Source: an uncultured Bacteroidaceae bacterium (GTDB lineage Bacteria > Bacteroidota > Bacteroidia > Bacteroidales > Bacteroidaceae). Taken from it: a stretch of DNA of 64,000 bases. Under the pieces are notes generated by a model. That model saw only the letters and a program-made list of their open reading frames with translations. It did not search any database and was not told where the DNA came from. Below, one piece after another: positions 1 to 8,562 of this stretch. Both the position numbers and the translations under genes were made by a program. The stretch is taken from the NCBI GenBank assembly GCA_905234605.1, contig CAJOIE010000009.1:1-64000 (forward strand), given 5' to 3'. Every line of letters starts with the position of its first letter. Positions within the stretch are counted from its first letter, which is position 1.

Positions 1-1
1 C

Positions 2-64
2 CTGACCGAGCGTCATAAGACCATTGAGCCTCTATTCAACCTGCCCGATCTCAGCATAGAATGA
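2..64 (+). CDS. C-terminal end of an unidentified protein (5' part outside window)
   Basis: This is the only plus-strand frame open from the window edge. It encodes the last 20 residues of a protein, ending LFNLPDLSIE, and stops at TGA 62-64. The other two plus frames stop almost at once. The peptide is too short to assign to a family. The gene runs toward the DUF2461 gene, so the pair is convergent, with a repeat array between them. Membership in a real gene is inferred from the protein-like composition only. Confidence 0.4.
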   Translation: MTERHKTIEPLFNLPDLSIE

Positions 65-143
65 GGCTGGGTGACGCATTGACGAAGTCAGGAAATAAGC
101 TGATTATTGATGCTCTCGCGCCTTGGTTTTGGGGTAGGGAAAA

Positions 144-224
144 GGGGGTGCACCGTCGTGGCGCACCCCCTGCATGGTGTGGGCGGCAGGGTGTGCACCG
201 TCATTGGGTGCACCCTGCATGGTG
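144..224. repeat. Phased TGCA repeat array A (4 units)
   Basis: Four 14-bp units have TGCA cores at 149, 171, 194 and 216, giving spacings of 22, 23 and 22 bp. The last unit is CACCCTGCATGGTG. The first and third units carry flanks in the opposite sense (GGGTG before TGCA, CCGTC after). The array lies between two convergent genes. It belongs to the same family as arrays B-G in this window. Function unknown. Confidence 0.8.
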
Positions 225-258
225 TGTGGCATTGGGCTCCGGCCGCATGTGGCGGCTG

Positions 259-917
259 CTACTCGTAGTCGTCGAACACCTCGTTGAGGAAGGCGTTGAA
301 GGGGTGCATCGTGCGGAACATCTCCGTGAGGCGGTCCATGCCGTCGGGCTGGCCGACAAGCGTGTCGGCAATGGGGCTGTAGACGGTGTAGGCTCGCGGA
401 CGCAGGAGCTCGGGGCGGGGGAAGTCGCTGGGGAAGCCTTTGGGCATGGTCTTGAGCATGGCTTCGCCCACCACGGGGAAGAGCTCGTGGAAGCGCGGCT
501 CGTCGACGATGGAGCAGAATCGGTCCGTGTCATAGACGATGGCTTCGCGCAGGTGCCGCAGCAGCTCGGGCGTGGGGCACCACGAGCCGCCTGCCACGAG
601 CGAGTTGCCTGGCTGCAGGTGCAGGTAGTAGCCGCCGCGGCTGCTCTTGCGCCATGTGAGCAGATGAAGGCTCCGAAGTGCAGCTTGTAGGGGCTCTTGT
701 CGGCACTGAAGCGTGTGTCGCGTGCAAAGCGGTAGATGCAGCCTTTGGCCGTCTGGTAGGCCACCGAGCTGTCGAAGGCGGCTATGCGTGCTATGAGCTC
801 GCCCACGTAGGTCTCGAAGGCCTGGCGGGCGGCCTTGTACTCCGGCTGGTGGGCATGGAACCACTCGCGGTCGTTGTGTGCCGCCACCTGGCGCAGGAAG
901 GTGTATATCTCTGTCAT
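259..917 (-). pseudogene. DUF2461 (TIGR02453-like) protein gene, interrupted by a single-base frameshift
   Basis: The reading frame from ATG 917 gives MTEIYTFLRQ..HNDREWF..YRFARDTRFSADKSPYKLHFGAFICSHGA, the N-terminal part of the DUF2461 family (function not established). Near 648-651 homology moves to another frame, which continues SSRGGYYLHLQPGNSLVAGG and ends NAFLNEVFDDYE at 259. Restoring one base there gives a continuous protein of about 219 residues, normal for the family. Either one base was lost in the genome or the sequence has an error; no slippery heptamer suggests programmed frameshifting. It follows ftsZ on the same strand, 32 bp downstream, and may be the last gene of the division operon. 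Confidence 0.75.
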
Positions 918-949
918 CGGTGCGTGCTGTGATGCGTGACGGACGCTGC

Positions 950-2281
950 TCAGATGGTCACGGAGAAGGTGCCCTCGGCCGGCTCGCTGCCGGCGGCGAT
1001 GGTGGCGGCGGTGTTCTCCTCGGCCATCTTCGACAGCTCCTCTATGCGCCGCAGCTCCTCGCGCCGGCGCTTGACCGTGGGCGAGTTCTCCACGGCGGAG
1101 ATGATGTCGTCGTTGTCGAGGTCGTGGTCGGCAAAGATATAGTAGAAGCGCAGGGCACGCACAGGTTGCTCGTTGTCGGGACCGTAGTAGTCGTTGCGAC
1201 GTTTGTTGAGCTCTTCCTGGCGTTCCATCTCCTCCTGCATCTGCTGCTCCACCTCGCGTGTGCGCTTCTCGATGATCTCGTCCATGCCGGGCACGCCCTG
1301 CAGGCCGAAGCCCGAGGCCAGGAGCGTTATCTTGACCTTTGAGCCGAGGCTGTCGTCGGTGCCCAGACCCCACTTCATCTCGAAGTTCTGGTTGTTGAAC
1401 TTGGTCATGAAGTCGTGCACCTCGTTCATCTCCTCCATGGTTAGCTGGTCCTTCTCGTTCTCCTTGCTGAAGGAAATGTAGAAGAGCACCTTCTTTGAGG
1501 TGAAGATGTCGTTGTTGTTGAGCAGCGGGCTGTGGAGAGCCTCCTGGAAGGCCTTCGACACACGGCCCTCGCCCTCGCCGAAGCCTGTCGACATGATGGC
1601 CACGCCGCCGTCCTTGAGCACCGTGGTGACATCCTGGAAGTCGAGGTTCACGATGCCGCGCATGGTGATAATCTCGGCTATGCTCTTGGCCGCCACGCTC
1701 AGCGTGGCATCGGCCTTGGCAAAGGCATTGAGCACGGTGAACTCGGGGTAGAGCTCACGCAGGCGCTCGTTGTTGATGACGAGCAGGGCATCCACGTGCT
1801 TGCTCATCTCCTCCACGCCGTCGAGAGCCTGGTCTATCTTGTTGTTGCCCTCGAACTTGAAGGGGATGGTGACGATGCCCACGGTGAGGATGTCGAGCTC
1901 GCGGGCACACTGCGCCACGATGGGAGCCGCACCTGTGCCAGTGCCGCCGCCCATGCCGGCTGTGATGAAGGCCATGTGTGTGCCGTCGGTGAAGAGTGTC
2001 TTGATCTGCTCTATGCTCTCCTGGGCGGCCAGACGCCCCTTCTCGGGCTTGTTGCCTGCGCCCAGACCGTTGCCCAGCTGCAGGCGTGTGGGCACGGGGC
2101 TGTCCTCGAGAGCCTTGCGGTCGGTGTTGACAAGGGCGTAGGTCACGTCGTGGATGCCCTCGTTGAACATGTGCGACACGGCATTGCCGCCGCCGCCACC
2201 GACGCCTACTACTTTAATTATGCTGTTCTGAGGCACCTGATTGAGGTTGAAGTGCAGGCCCTCTCTCTGCTCCTGATACAT
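950..2281 (-). CDS. ftsZ: Cell division protein FtsZ
   Basis: This is the tubulin-like GTPase that polymerises into the cytoplasmic Z-ring and organises septal peptidoglycan synthesis. The 443-residue protein has the glycine-rich nucleotide-binding N-terminus (VVGVGGGGGNAV) and the tubulin signature GGGTGTG at residues 111-117. After the globular domain there is a charged, probably helical tail containing NDDIISAVENSPTVKRR, followed by an Ala/Glu-rich end. I do not see the usual C-terminal peptide of the D-(I/V)-P-x-(F/Y)-L type. The gene is the last division gene of the dcw operon, 115 bp downstream of ftsA. Confidence 0.97.
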   Translation of the reverse strand: MYQEQREGLHFNLNQVPQNSIIKVVGVGGGGGNAVSHMFNEGIHDVTYALVNTDRKALEDSPVPTRLQLGNGLGAGNKPEKGRLAAQESIEQIKTLFTDGTHMAFITAGMGGGTGTGAAPIVAQCARELDILTVGIVTIPFKFEGNNKIDQALDGVEEMSKHVDALLVINNERLRELYPEFTVLNAFAKADATLSVAAKSIAEIITMRGIVNLDFQDVTTVLKDGGVAIMSTGFGEGEGRVSKAFQEALHSPLLNNNDIFTSKKVLFYISFSKENEKDQLTMEEMNEVHDFMTKFNNQNFEMKWGLGTDDSLGSKVKITLLASGFGLQGVPGMDEIIEKRTREVEQQMQEEMERQEELNKRRNDYYGPDNEQPVRALRFYYIFADHDLDNDDIISAVENSPTVKRRREELRRIEELSKMAEENTAATIAAGSEPAEGTFSVTI

Positions 2282-2396
2282 GGTGTGGGAGTGTTATGGG
2301 TTGTGTGCTAACTGTGTGTATATGATGGCTGTGAACTGTGGGTATGTGATGCCTGTGCATGGGCGGGTGCCGCCTGCCTGTCACGGCAGAGGCAGG

Positions 2397-3809
2397 TCAG
2401 TCAGGGTCGACCAGACGGTTGGCCCAGTCGCCGAGCGAGCGTCCCATGCGCCCCATGCGGGAGAAGAAGCCTGGACGCTTCTCCTTCTGCTCGACGGCCT
2501 CCTCGGCATCCTTCTCCTCGACAGGCTCCTCTTCCTTGTCGGCGGGAGTCTCCGGCTTAGGCTGCTCGCGCACCACGCCGTTGGAGGTCTGGCTGTGCTG
2601 GCCAGTGAACACGGGGGCCGTGTCGGGGCTCTCGTGGAAGAGGTCGGGCTCGGCAGGCTGCTCGGAGGTGCACTCCTGGTCGCCGCGCAGCAGCATGGCC
2701 ACGAGCGTGGCCAGGTTCATCTGCTGGATGTCGCCCTTGATGCTGCTGGTGAACTCCTGCGGCGTGGGCAGCTGGCGTGTCTTTACCTTGTCGAAGCCGT
2801 GGTGTCCGGCAAAGGCCTTCTCCAGCCCTTTCATGGCCGATGCGCCGCCGGTGAAGATGATGCCCGAGATGAGACGGTCGGCATAGTCGCGCAGATGCTG
2901 CCACACGTTGGCCAGGATCTCCTGCTGCCTGGCGGCCACGATGTCGTGCAGCAGGCTTGCCTTGACACGGCGGTCGTTGCTGATGGCTATCTCCTTGTCG
3001 TCGGCCGCTGCGGCATCAAGGGGAGCCGCGTCGCCGTGAGCCAGCTTGAGCTGCTCGGCCTCGCTGTGCTCAATGTGGAGCACCTGGGCTATGTCGTTGG
3101 TGATGGTGGCACCGCCGAGAGGAATGACCACGAGATGTCGCAGTATGTTCTTCTCGTAGACAACCACCGTGGTGGTCTCCGCACCGAAGTCCACAAGGGC
3201 GCAGCCCGAGCGCTTCTCGTTGTCGGAGAGCAGATAGTCGGCCAGCAGCACCGGCGAGATGAAGTAGTCGGCCACCTCGAGCTTTGCGCCTGCGACACAC
3301 TGGGAGATGTTCTCGCGCAGGCTGCGTCGGGCTATGATGTTCTTGAAGCATCCCTCGATGCGGTCGGACATCACGCCTACGGGCTCTGTGGTCAGGTGCG
3401 TGCCGAGGCGGTACTCCTGTGGTATGACGTCGAGCACCTCGGCATTGGGATAGACAGATGTGCGGTTCTCGTCGATGATGCTGTCGCGCAGTTCCTCGGT
3501 GATGGGCATCTTGGCCTCTTGCTGGCGGCTGACGGATGAGCCCACGGTGTGGAGCGACTGTCCGGTGACGCCCACGTAGATGCGTGTGACGAAGACCTTG
3601 TGCTTCTGCTCTATGTGCTTGCGTATGGAGGCAATGGCGGCAATGGTCTTGTCGATGTTGTTGACCACGCCCTTGCGCACGCTCTCGGCTGCGACCTCTT
3701 TCGCGTAGCCTGTCAGCTGCAGGCTGCCGTCGGGCTTCTTCTGCCCGATGACGGCACGGATGGCGGATGAGCCGAGCTCAAAGGCCACGATGTTCTTTTC
3801 TGCTCCCAT
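2397..3809 (-). CDS. ftsA: Cell division protein FtsA
   Basis: FtsA is the actin-fold ATPase that ties FtsZ filaments to the cytoplasmic membrane and recruits later division proteins. The 470-residue product begins with the phosphate-1 motif region (IVAFELGSSAIRAVIG), contains CALVDFGAETTTVVVYE as phosphate-2 and IIFTGGASAMKGLE as the adenosine motif. A Pro/Glu-rich linker follows, and then a basic amphipathic end (PGFFSRMGRMGRSLGDWANR) that should be the membrane-binding helix. It lies between ftsQ and ftsZ. The 50-nt spacer to ftsQ contains only two G on the coding strand, so there is no Shine-Dalgarno site. Confidence 0.96.
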   Translation of the reverse strand: MGAEKNIVAFELGSSAIRAVIGQKKPDGSLQLTGYAKEVAAESVRKGVVNNIDKTIAAIASIRKHIEQKHKVFVTRIYVGVTGQSLHTVGSSVSRQQEAKMPITEELRDSIIDENRTSVYPNAEVLDVIPQEYRLGTHLTTEPVGVMSDRIEGCFKNIIARRSLRENISQCVAGAKLEVADYFISPVLLADYLLSDNEKRSGCALVDFGAETTTVVVYEKNILRHLVVIPLGGATITNDIAQVLHIEHSEAEQLKLAHGDAAPLDAAAADDKEIAISNDRRVKASLLHDIVAARQQEILANVWQHLRDYADRLISGIIFTGGASAMKGLEKAFAGHHGFDKVKTRQLPTPQEFTSSIKGDIQQMNLATLVAMLLRGDQECTSEQPAEPDLFHESPDTAPVFTGQHSQTSNGVVREQPKPETPADKEEEPVEEKDAEEAVEQKEKRPGFFSRMGRMGRSLGDWANRLVDPD

Positions 3810-3859
3810 GATTGATGTGTGTTATGATGTTGTTATGTCGTCGTTGATGATGGTGGAGG

Positions 3860-4621
3860 TCAGCGTTTCCTGCGGCGGTGTGCCACCACTTGCCCGTTGA
3901 AGTTGACGGAGATGCGGTCGTAGGTGTCCCATCCTGTGACGGGCAGTGCTTGCTTGCAGAAGGTGGTGAGGCGTGCCAGCTTGTCGGCGATGGCCGCGGT
4001 GTCGCCAAGCTCTATGGTGAAGCTGCCGTGGCGTGGCGTGGCCTCAATGATGCCGTCGGCGCGCACGTATAGCTGGGACAGTTCGCTGCGCCAGAGGCTG
4101 TCGGCCATGATGGCTACTGCCATGGGCGCATAGTGCTCCCCGGCAGTGGCTGCGCTGATGTGGCCGGTGAGCAGCGGCAGGTCGGCCATGTGGCGGCCGC
4201 GCGGCATGTGGTGGCCTATGCTGTCGATGTAGAAGTCCTGGCCGTCGGGGGTGATGATGTGCATGAGGGCGCGGCGTGTGGACACGTGTATGGCCACCTT
4301 GCCCTCGGTGGTGGTGTAGCAGAGGGTGCCGGAGATGTAGGGGCTTGCCGTGAGCACTTGCTCCATGTGTGCAAGCGAGATGCTGTCTAAGTGCTGTCCT
4401 TCGGGGAAGATGTCGGCCGCCACGAGTAGCCCGCGCACATCGTTGATGTTGGCGAAGGTGGTGTCGGCTCCTTCCTCAACGGTGATGTCGAGGCCTTGGC
4501 ACACCTGTCCCTTGCGTGAGTGGTCGAAGCCCACGACAATATATATGAGGCATGCTGCGGCGGCAAAGATGAGCAGCTGCTGGGCTTTCTTGACGAGGTT
4601 GCGGCGTGTGGTGGCACTCAT
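3860..4621 (-). CDS. ftsQ: Cell division protein FtsQ/DivIB
   Basis: FtsQ is a bitopic membrane protein that links early and late divisome components in the periplasm. This 253-residue protein has a short basic cytoplasmic N-terminus, one membrane helix at about residues 14-32 (LLIFAAAACLIYIVVGF) and a periplasmic region. That region contains a POTRA-like part (LDITVEEGADTTFANINDVRGLL) and a C-terminal beta domain typical of Bacteroidales FtsQ. Sequence similarity in the family is low, so the call rests partly on position between murC and ftsA. Its leader, 4622-4667, has one G in 46 nt. Confidence 0.88.
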   Translation of the reverse strand: MSATTRRNLVKKAQQLLIFAAAACLIYIVVGFDHSRKGQVCQGLDITVEEGADTTFANINDVRGLLVAADIFPEGQHLDSISLAHMEQVLTASPYISGTLCYTTTEGKVAIHVSTRRALMHIITPDGQDFYIDSIGHHMPRGRHMADLPLLTGHISAATAGEHYAPMAVAIMADSLWRSELSQLYVRADGIIEATPRHGSFTIELGDTAAIADKLARLTTFCKQALPVTGWDTYDRISVNFNGQVVAHRRRKR

Positions 4622-4667
4622 GGATGGGTGTGGGGGGATGGTGTTGAGGTGTGTGGTTGCGGTGTGG

Positions 4668-6047
4668 TTACACGGTGATGCCGGCGCGGCGTGCCACTAT
4701 GGCGGCTATCTCGGCGGAGTAGTCCTCGAGGTCGCCGGCTCCGAGGGTGAGGAGCACGTCGAAGGTGGCCTGTGCGACGAAGGCTGGCACGTCGGCCTTG
4801 CACACGAGGTGGCGTGGCATGCCGGGGCGCAGGTGGTCGAGTATGAGCTGCGAGGTCACTCCTTCAATGGGCTCTTCGCGTGCGGGATAGATCTCGGTGA
4901 GCACCACCTCGTCGAGCAGTGAGAGGGCGTCGGCGAACTCGCGGTAGAAGTCGCGTGTGCGGGTGTAGAGGTGTGGCTGGAACACTCCCAGCAGGTGTTG
5001 CCCGGGGTATACCTGCCGTATGCTGGTGATGCAGCTGCGCAGTTCCTCGGGGTGGTGGGCGTAGTCGCTGAGGTAGGCCATGCGTGGGGTGCGTACGCGG
5101 AAGTCGAAGCGTCGTTCCACGCCGGTGAACGATGCCATGCCTGCTCGCAGTTCGTCTGCTCCCACGCCGGCTATCTGTGCCAGGGCCATGGCTCCGATGC
5201 CGTTGTCGATGTTGACGCTGACGGGTACGCCCAGGTGTATGCCGGCCACGTCCCCGAGTGGCGAGACGAGGTCGAAGCTGATTTCGCCGCCGCCCATGCG
5301 TATGTTCGCGGCATGGAAGTCGCCATGGTCGCGGCCGTAGGTGTAGGTCGTGACGCCTGTGGCCGGCGAGGGCTTCAGTGCCAGGCCTGTATGTACGATG
5401 AGGCTTCCGCCTGGTCGCACCAGGCTGGTGTAGTGGCGGAAGCTCTCGAGGTATGCCTCACGGGTGCCGTAGATGTCGAGGTGGTCGGGGTCGGTGGCTG
5501 TGATGACGGTGGCCCAGGGTGTGAGGTGGTGGAAGCTGCGGTCGAACTCGTCGGCCTCGATGACCACGTAGGGGCTGTCGGGGGAGAGCAGGTAGTTGGT
5601 GCCGTAGTTCTTGGTGATGCCTCCGAGGAAGGCGTTGCAGCCTACGTGGCTCTGGTGTAGCAGGTGGGCTGCCATGCTCGACGTGGTTGTCTTGCCGTGT
5701 GTGCCGGCCACGCAGAGGCCTTGCATCTGCCGTGTCAGTGTGCCCAGCACCTGTGCGCGCTTCTGTATGTCGAAGCCGTTGTCGCGGAAGTAGGTGAGCT
5801 CGGCGTGGTCGGCGGGCACGGCGGGTGTGTAGACCACGAGTGTGGTGTCGGCATGTCGGCACGGTGCGGGTATGAGGGCTGGGTCGTCGGTGTAGTGCAC
5901 GAGGGCTCCCTCGTGCTCCAGCTCGCGTGTGAGGTCGGATGGTGTGCGGTCGTAGCCTGCCACGACGAGGCCTCGTTGCAGATAGTAGCGTGCTATGGCG
6001 CTCATGCCTATGCCGCCTATGCCTACGAAGTAGACTGCTCTTGTCAT
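4668..6047 (-). CDS. murC: UDP-N-acetylmuramate--L-alanine ligase MurC
   Basis: MurC adds L-alanine to UDP-MurNAc using ATP, the first amino acid step of peptidoglycan stem synthesis in the cytoplasm. The 459-residue protein has the N-terminal Rossmann motif GIGGIGMSAIARYYL, the Mur ligase ATP-binding loop GTHGKTTTSSM and the middle-domain DEFDRSFHHL region. The C-terminal ligase domain contains the DYAHHPEE motif. The length is normal. It lies between murG and ftsQ in the dcw operon. Confidence 0.96.
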   Translation of the reverse strand: MTRAVYFVGIGGIGMSAIARYYLQRGLVVAGYDRTPSDLTRELEHEGALVHYTDDPALIPAPCRHADTTLVVYTPAVPADHAELTYFRDNGFDIQKRAQVLGTLTRQMQGLCVAGTHGKTTTSSMAAHLLHQSHVGCNAFLGGITKNYGTNYLLSPDSPYVVIEADEFDRSFHHLTPWATVITATDPDHLDIYGTREAYLESFRHYTSLVRPGGSLIVHTGLALKPSPATGVTTYTYGRDHGDFHAANIRMGGGEISFDLVSPLGDVAGIHLGVPVSVNIDNGIGAMALAQIAGVGADELRAGMASFTGVERRFDFRVRTPRMAYLSDYAHHPEELRSCITSIRQVYPGQHLLGVFQPHLYTRTRDFYREFADALSLLDEVVLTEIYPAREEPIEGVTSQLILDHLRPGMPRHLVCKADVPAFVAQATFDVLLTLGAGDLEDYSAEIAAIVARRAGITV

Positions 6048-6092
6048 GTGGGTGTGTGTATGGGCTTATGTGGGTCTGATGTGTGTGCTGCT

Positions 6093-7205
6093 CTATGCCT
6101 TTCGTGCCAGGCTGAGCACTTCGCGTGCGATGATTGTGGCGGCATCGGGCAGTGCCATGGCCTTGGCGGCATCGGCAATGCTGTGGAGTGCTGCCATGTC
6201 GAGTGCTGTCTTGATGGCGAGGGGCATCAGCTGCTCCATGGCGTCGGCATCGCGCACCATGAGGGCGGCACCGCGCGAGGCGAGTGCCTGTGCGTTCTTT
6301 GTCTGGTGGTCTTCGGCCACGTTGGGCGACGGCACGAGTATGGATGGTTTGCCGAGGAGGCACAGCTCGGAGATGCTGCTGGCTCCGGCGCGCGACACCA
6401 CGAGGTCGGCGGCTCGGTAGGCCTCGTCCATGTGGTTGATGAAGTCGGTCATCTTGACGTTTGCGGGACAGCCTCGGCGCAGCAGGCGTTGCTTGATGTC
6501 GTCGTGGTAGTAGCCACCCGTCTGCCACAGCACCTGCACGCGGCTCTGTCCTATCAGGTCGAGCTGCGAGTAGACGCTCTCGTTGACGGTGCGTGCGCCG
6601 AGGCTGCCTCCCACGATGAGGATGACGGGGCGCACGGGGTCGAAGCCGAGCTTGAGCACTGCCTCGGCGTGTGAGAGCTTGCACTGTGCCAGCTGCTCGC
6701 GCACGGGGTTGCCGGTGAGCATTATTTTCTCCTTTGGGAAGAAGCGCTCCATGCCCTCGTAGGCTACGCAGATGCGCTGTGCGGAGCGTGCCAGCAGCTT
6801 GTTGGTCACGCCGGCGTAGGAGTTCTGCTCCTGTATGAGCGTGGGTATGCCCAGCGAGGCTGCCATGTTGAGCGTGGGGCCTGAGGCGTAGCCGCCCACG
6901 CCCACGGCCACGTCGGGGCGGAAGTCGCGCAGGATGCGGCGTGCCATGCGGCGGCTCCGCAGCAGGCGCCACAGCACGCTGACATTGCGCCACAGGTGGG
7001 CGCGGTCGAAGCCTGCCACGGGCAGCCCCTTTATCTCGTAGCCGGCGGCCGGCACGCGTGTCATTTCCATGCGCCCTTCGGCGCCAACGAAGAGGAGCTG
7101 CACGTCGGGCTCAAGGCGTTGCAGCGCGCCGGCTATGCTCAGTGCGGGGAAGATGTGTCCGCCTGTGCCGCCGCCGCTGATTATGACTCGGAGTGGTTGT
7201 CTCAT
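6093..7205 (-). CDS. murG: UDP-GlcNAc--undecaprenyl-PP-MurNAc-pentapeptide GlcNAc transferase MurG
   Basis: MurG is a peripheral membrane GT28 glycosyltransferase that converts lipid I to lipid II. The 370-residue protein starts with the family loop ISGGGTGGHIFPALSIA at residues 9-25. It contains the second glycine-rich loop GGSLGARTVNES and the donor-binding segment SRAGASSISELCLLGKPSILVPSP. The gene follows ftsW, and repeat array B fills the spacer upstream of its start. Confidence 0.96.
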   Translation of the reverse strand: MRQPLRVIISGGGTGGHIFPALSIAGALQRLEPDVQLLFVGAEGRMEMTRVPAAGYEIKGLPVAGFDRAHLWRNVSVLWRLLRSRRMARRILRDFRPDVAVGVGGYASGPTLNMAASLGIPTLIQEQNSYAGVTNKLLARSAQRICVAYEGMERFFPKEKIMLTGNPVREQLAQCKLSHAEAVLKLGFDPVRPVILIVGGSLGARTVNESVYSQLDLIGQSRVQVLWQTGGYYHDDIKQRLLRRGCPANVKMTDFINHMDEAYRAADLVVSRAGASSISELCLLGKPSILVPSPNVAEDHQTKNAQALASRGAALMVRDADAMEQLMPLAIKTALDMAALHSIADAAKAMALPDAATIIAREVLSLARKA

Positions 7206-7226
7206 GTGTCGTGGGGTGTGGTTGTT

Positions 7227-7307
7227 ATGTGTGCAGGGTGTCGGTGATGAGGGTGCAGGGTGATGTGCTTCACGGTGCAGGGTGATGCTGTCTGTGGGTG
7301 CAGGGTG
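7227..7307. repeat. Phased TGCA repeat array B (4 units), inside the dcw operon
   Basis: TGCA cores lie at 7232, 7254, 7276 and 7299, spaced 22, 22 and 23 bp. Each is followed by GGGTG on the plus strand. The array fills nearly the whole spacer between the ftsW stop (7309) and the murG start (7205), so it should be transcribed as part of the operon mRNA. The 22 bases starting at 7232 differ by one base from those starting at 16722 in array C. Confidence 0.85.
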
Positions 7308-7308
7308 T

Positions 7309-8514
7309 TCAGGCGGGAGCCTGTGTGTCGTCGGCGGCCACGTCGCGCGTGATGGAGAGCATCATGCCGATGTATGCGCAGTTGACCATGATGCTTGTGC
7401 CGCCTTTGCTCACTATGGGCAGCGGCTGGCCTGTCACGGGGAAAAGGTCGACGGCTACGGCCATGTTGATGAGGGCTTGCGTGACGATGAGCAGGGCAAG
7501 CCCCATCATGAGGTAGGCCTGGAAGTAGCGTGTGCTGCGCTGGGCCGCTCGTGCCGCGCGGTAGAGGAGCACGATGTAGAAGAGCATGACGAAGAAGCTG
7601 CCGGCGAGGCCCATCTCCTCGATGATGATGGCATAGATGTAGTCGGAGTAGGCATGTGGCAGGAAGTCGCGCACACGTGAGTTGCCCGGCATGCGTCCCA
7701 CCACGTTGCATGTGGCTATGGCTATGCGGGCCTGTGTGATCTGGGGGTTGGTGTTGAGGTCGTAGTCGTTGGGGTCGTCGGGGATGGGCGTGTGGTTGTG
7801 CAGGCGGTGGGCCCACGTGCTGATGCGTTCCAGTTTGGTGCCCTTGAAGCTCTGGAGCTGCTGCTCCGACAGCAGATAGAGCGTGGCGACGGACATCGTG
7901 CCGGCGATGGCCATGGCACCGATGAGGGTGCCGTACTCGCGCCACGGCACGTCGCCGATGAACATCATGATCATCACTACGGCGAAGGCTATAACTGCCG
8001 TGGACAGGTTCTCCGTGACGATGAAGGCGCAGATGACGGCCGTGAAGGCCAGTATCAGCCAGAAGGCCTTGCGCGTGGCACCGCGCTCGTCGCGCATCGC
8101 GCCGAGCAGATAGGCCACCACCACCACCAGTGTGCCCTTGGCCAGTTCGGAAGGCTGTATGGTGAGGCCTATGTGGGGTATGCGCAGCCACCGCTGCGTG
8201 TCGTTGACCTCGCCTGCAAAAAACATGACGGCAACGAGCAGCGAGATGCTCACCACGGGGCCTATCACGACCAATGCACCGAAGTAGCGGCTCTGTATGC
8301 GGTGTATGACCCACGTCACGCCGATGCCCATGGTGAGGAAGACGGCGTGCGTCAGCACCGGCGACCAGTAGGCCCCGCTGTTGTTGGGTATGTTGCTCGT
8401 GGCGCTGTACACCTCGAGCAGCGACACTGCACTGAGCAGGAAGAGTATGAGCCAGATGATTTTGTCGCCCTCGAAGAGGTGGCCTATCTGATTGGTGCGT
8501 TCCTGTATGCTCAT
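7309..8514 (-). CDS. ftsW: Septal peptidoglycan glycosyltransferase FtsW (SEDS family)
   Basis: FtsW is the polytopic SEDS polymerase that works with FtsI to build septal glycan strands from lipid II. The 401-residue protein is hydrophobic throughout, with about ten predicted membrane segments. It carries SEDS landmarks such as the AKGTLVVVVAYLLGA segment after the QPSE motif (GLTIQPSELAKG) and the late loop PLPIVSKGGTSIMV. It sits between murD and murG. The stop is immediately followed by repeat array B. Confidence 0.95.
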   Translation of the reverse strand: MSIQERTNQIGHLFEGDKIIWLILFLLSAVSLLEVYSATSNIPNNSGAYWSPVLTHAVFLTMGIGVTWVIHRIQSRYFGALVVIGPVVSISLLVAVMFFAGEVNDTQRWLRIPHIGLTIQPSELAKGTLVVVVAYLLGAMRDERGATRKAFWLILAFTAVICAFIVTENLSTAVIAFAVVMIMMFIGDVPWREYGTLIGAMAIAGTMSVATLYLLSEQQLQSFKGTKLERISTWAHRLHNHTPIPDDPNDYDLNTNPQITQARIAIATCNVVGRMPGNSRVRDFLPHAYSDYIYAIIIEEMGLAGSFFVMLFYIVLLYRAARAAQRSTRYFQAYLMMGLALLIVTQALINMAVAVDLFPVTGQPLPIVSKGGTSIMVNCAYIGMMLSITRDVAADDTQAPA

Positions 8515-8562
8515 AGACGGGGATGGTGTTGGAGTGGTGGGTGTGTGGTTGGGGCCGGCGGC

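Noticed and set aside
259..917. Programmed frameshift in the DUF2461 gene
   Set aside because: No slippery heptamer or downstream structure; simple base loss explains it.
2280..3539. Long plus-strand ORF opposite ftsA, and similar long ORFs opposite other genes
   Set aside because: G+C-rich third positions create long open antisense frames; the recognised genes on the opposite strand account for them.
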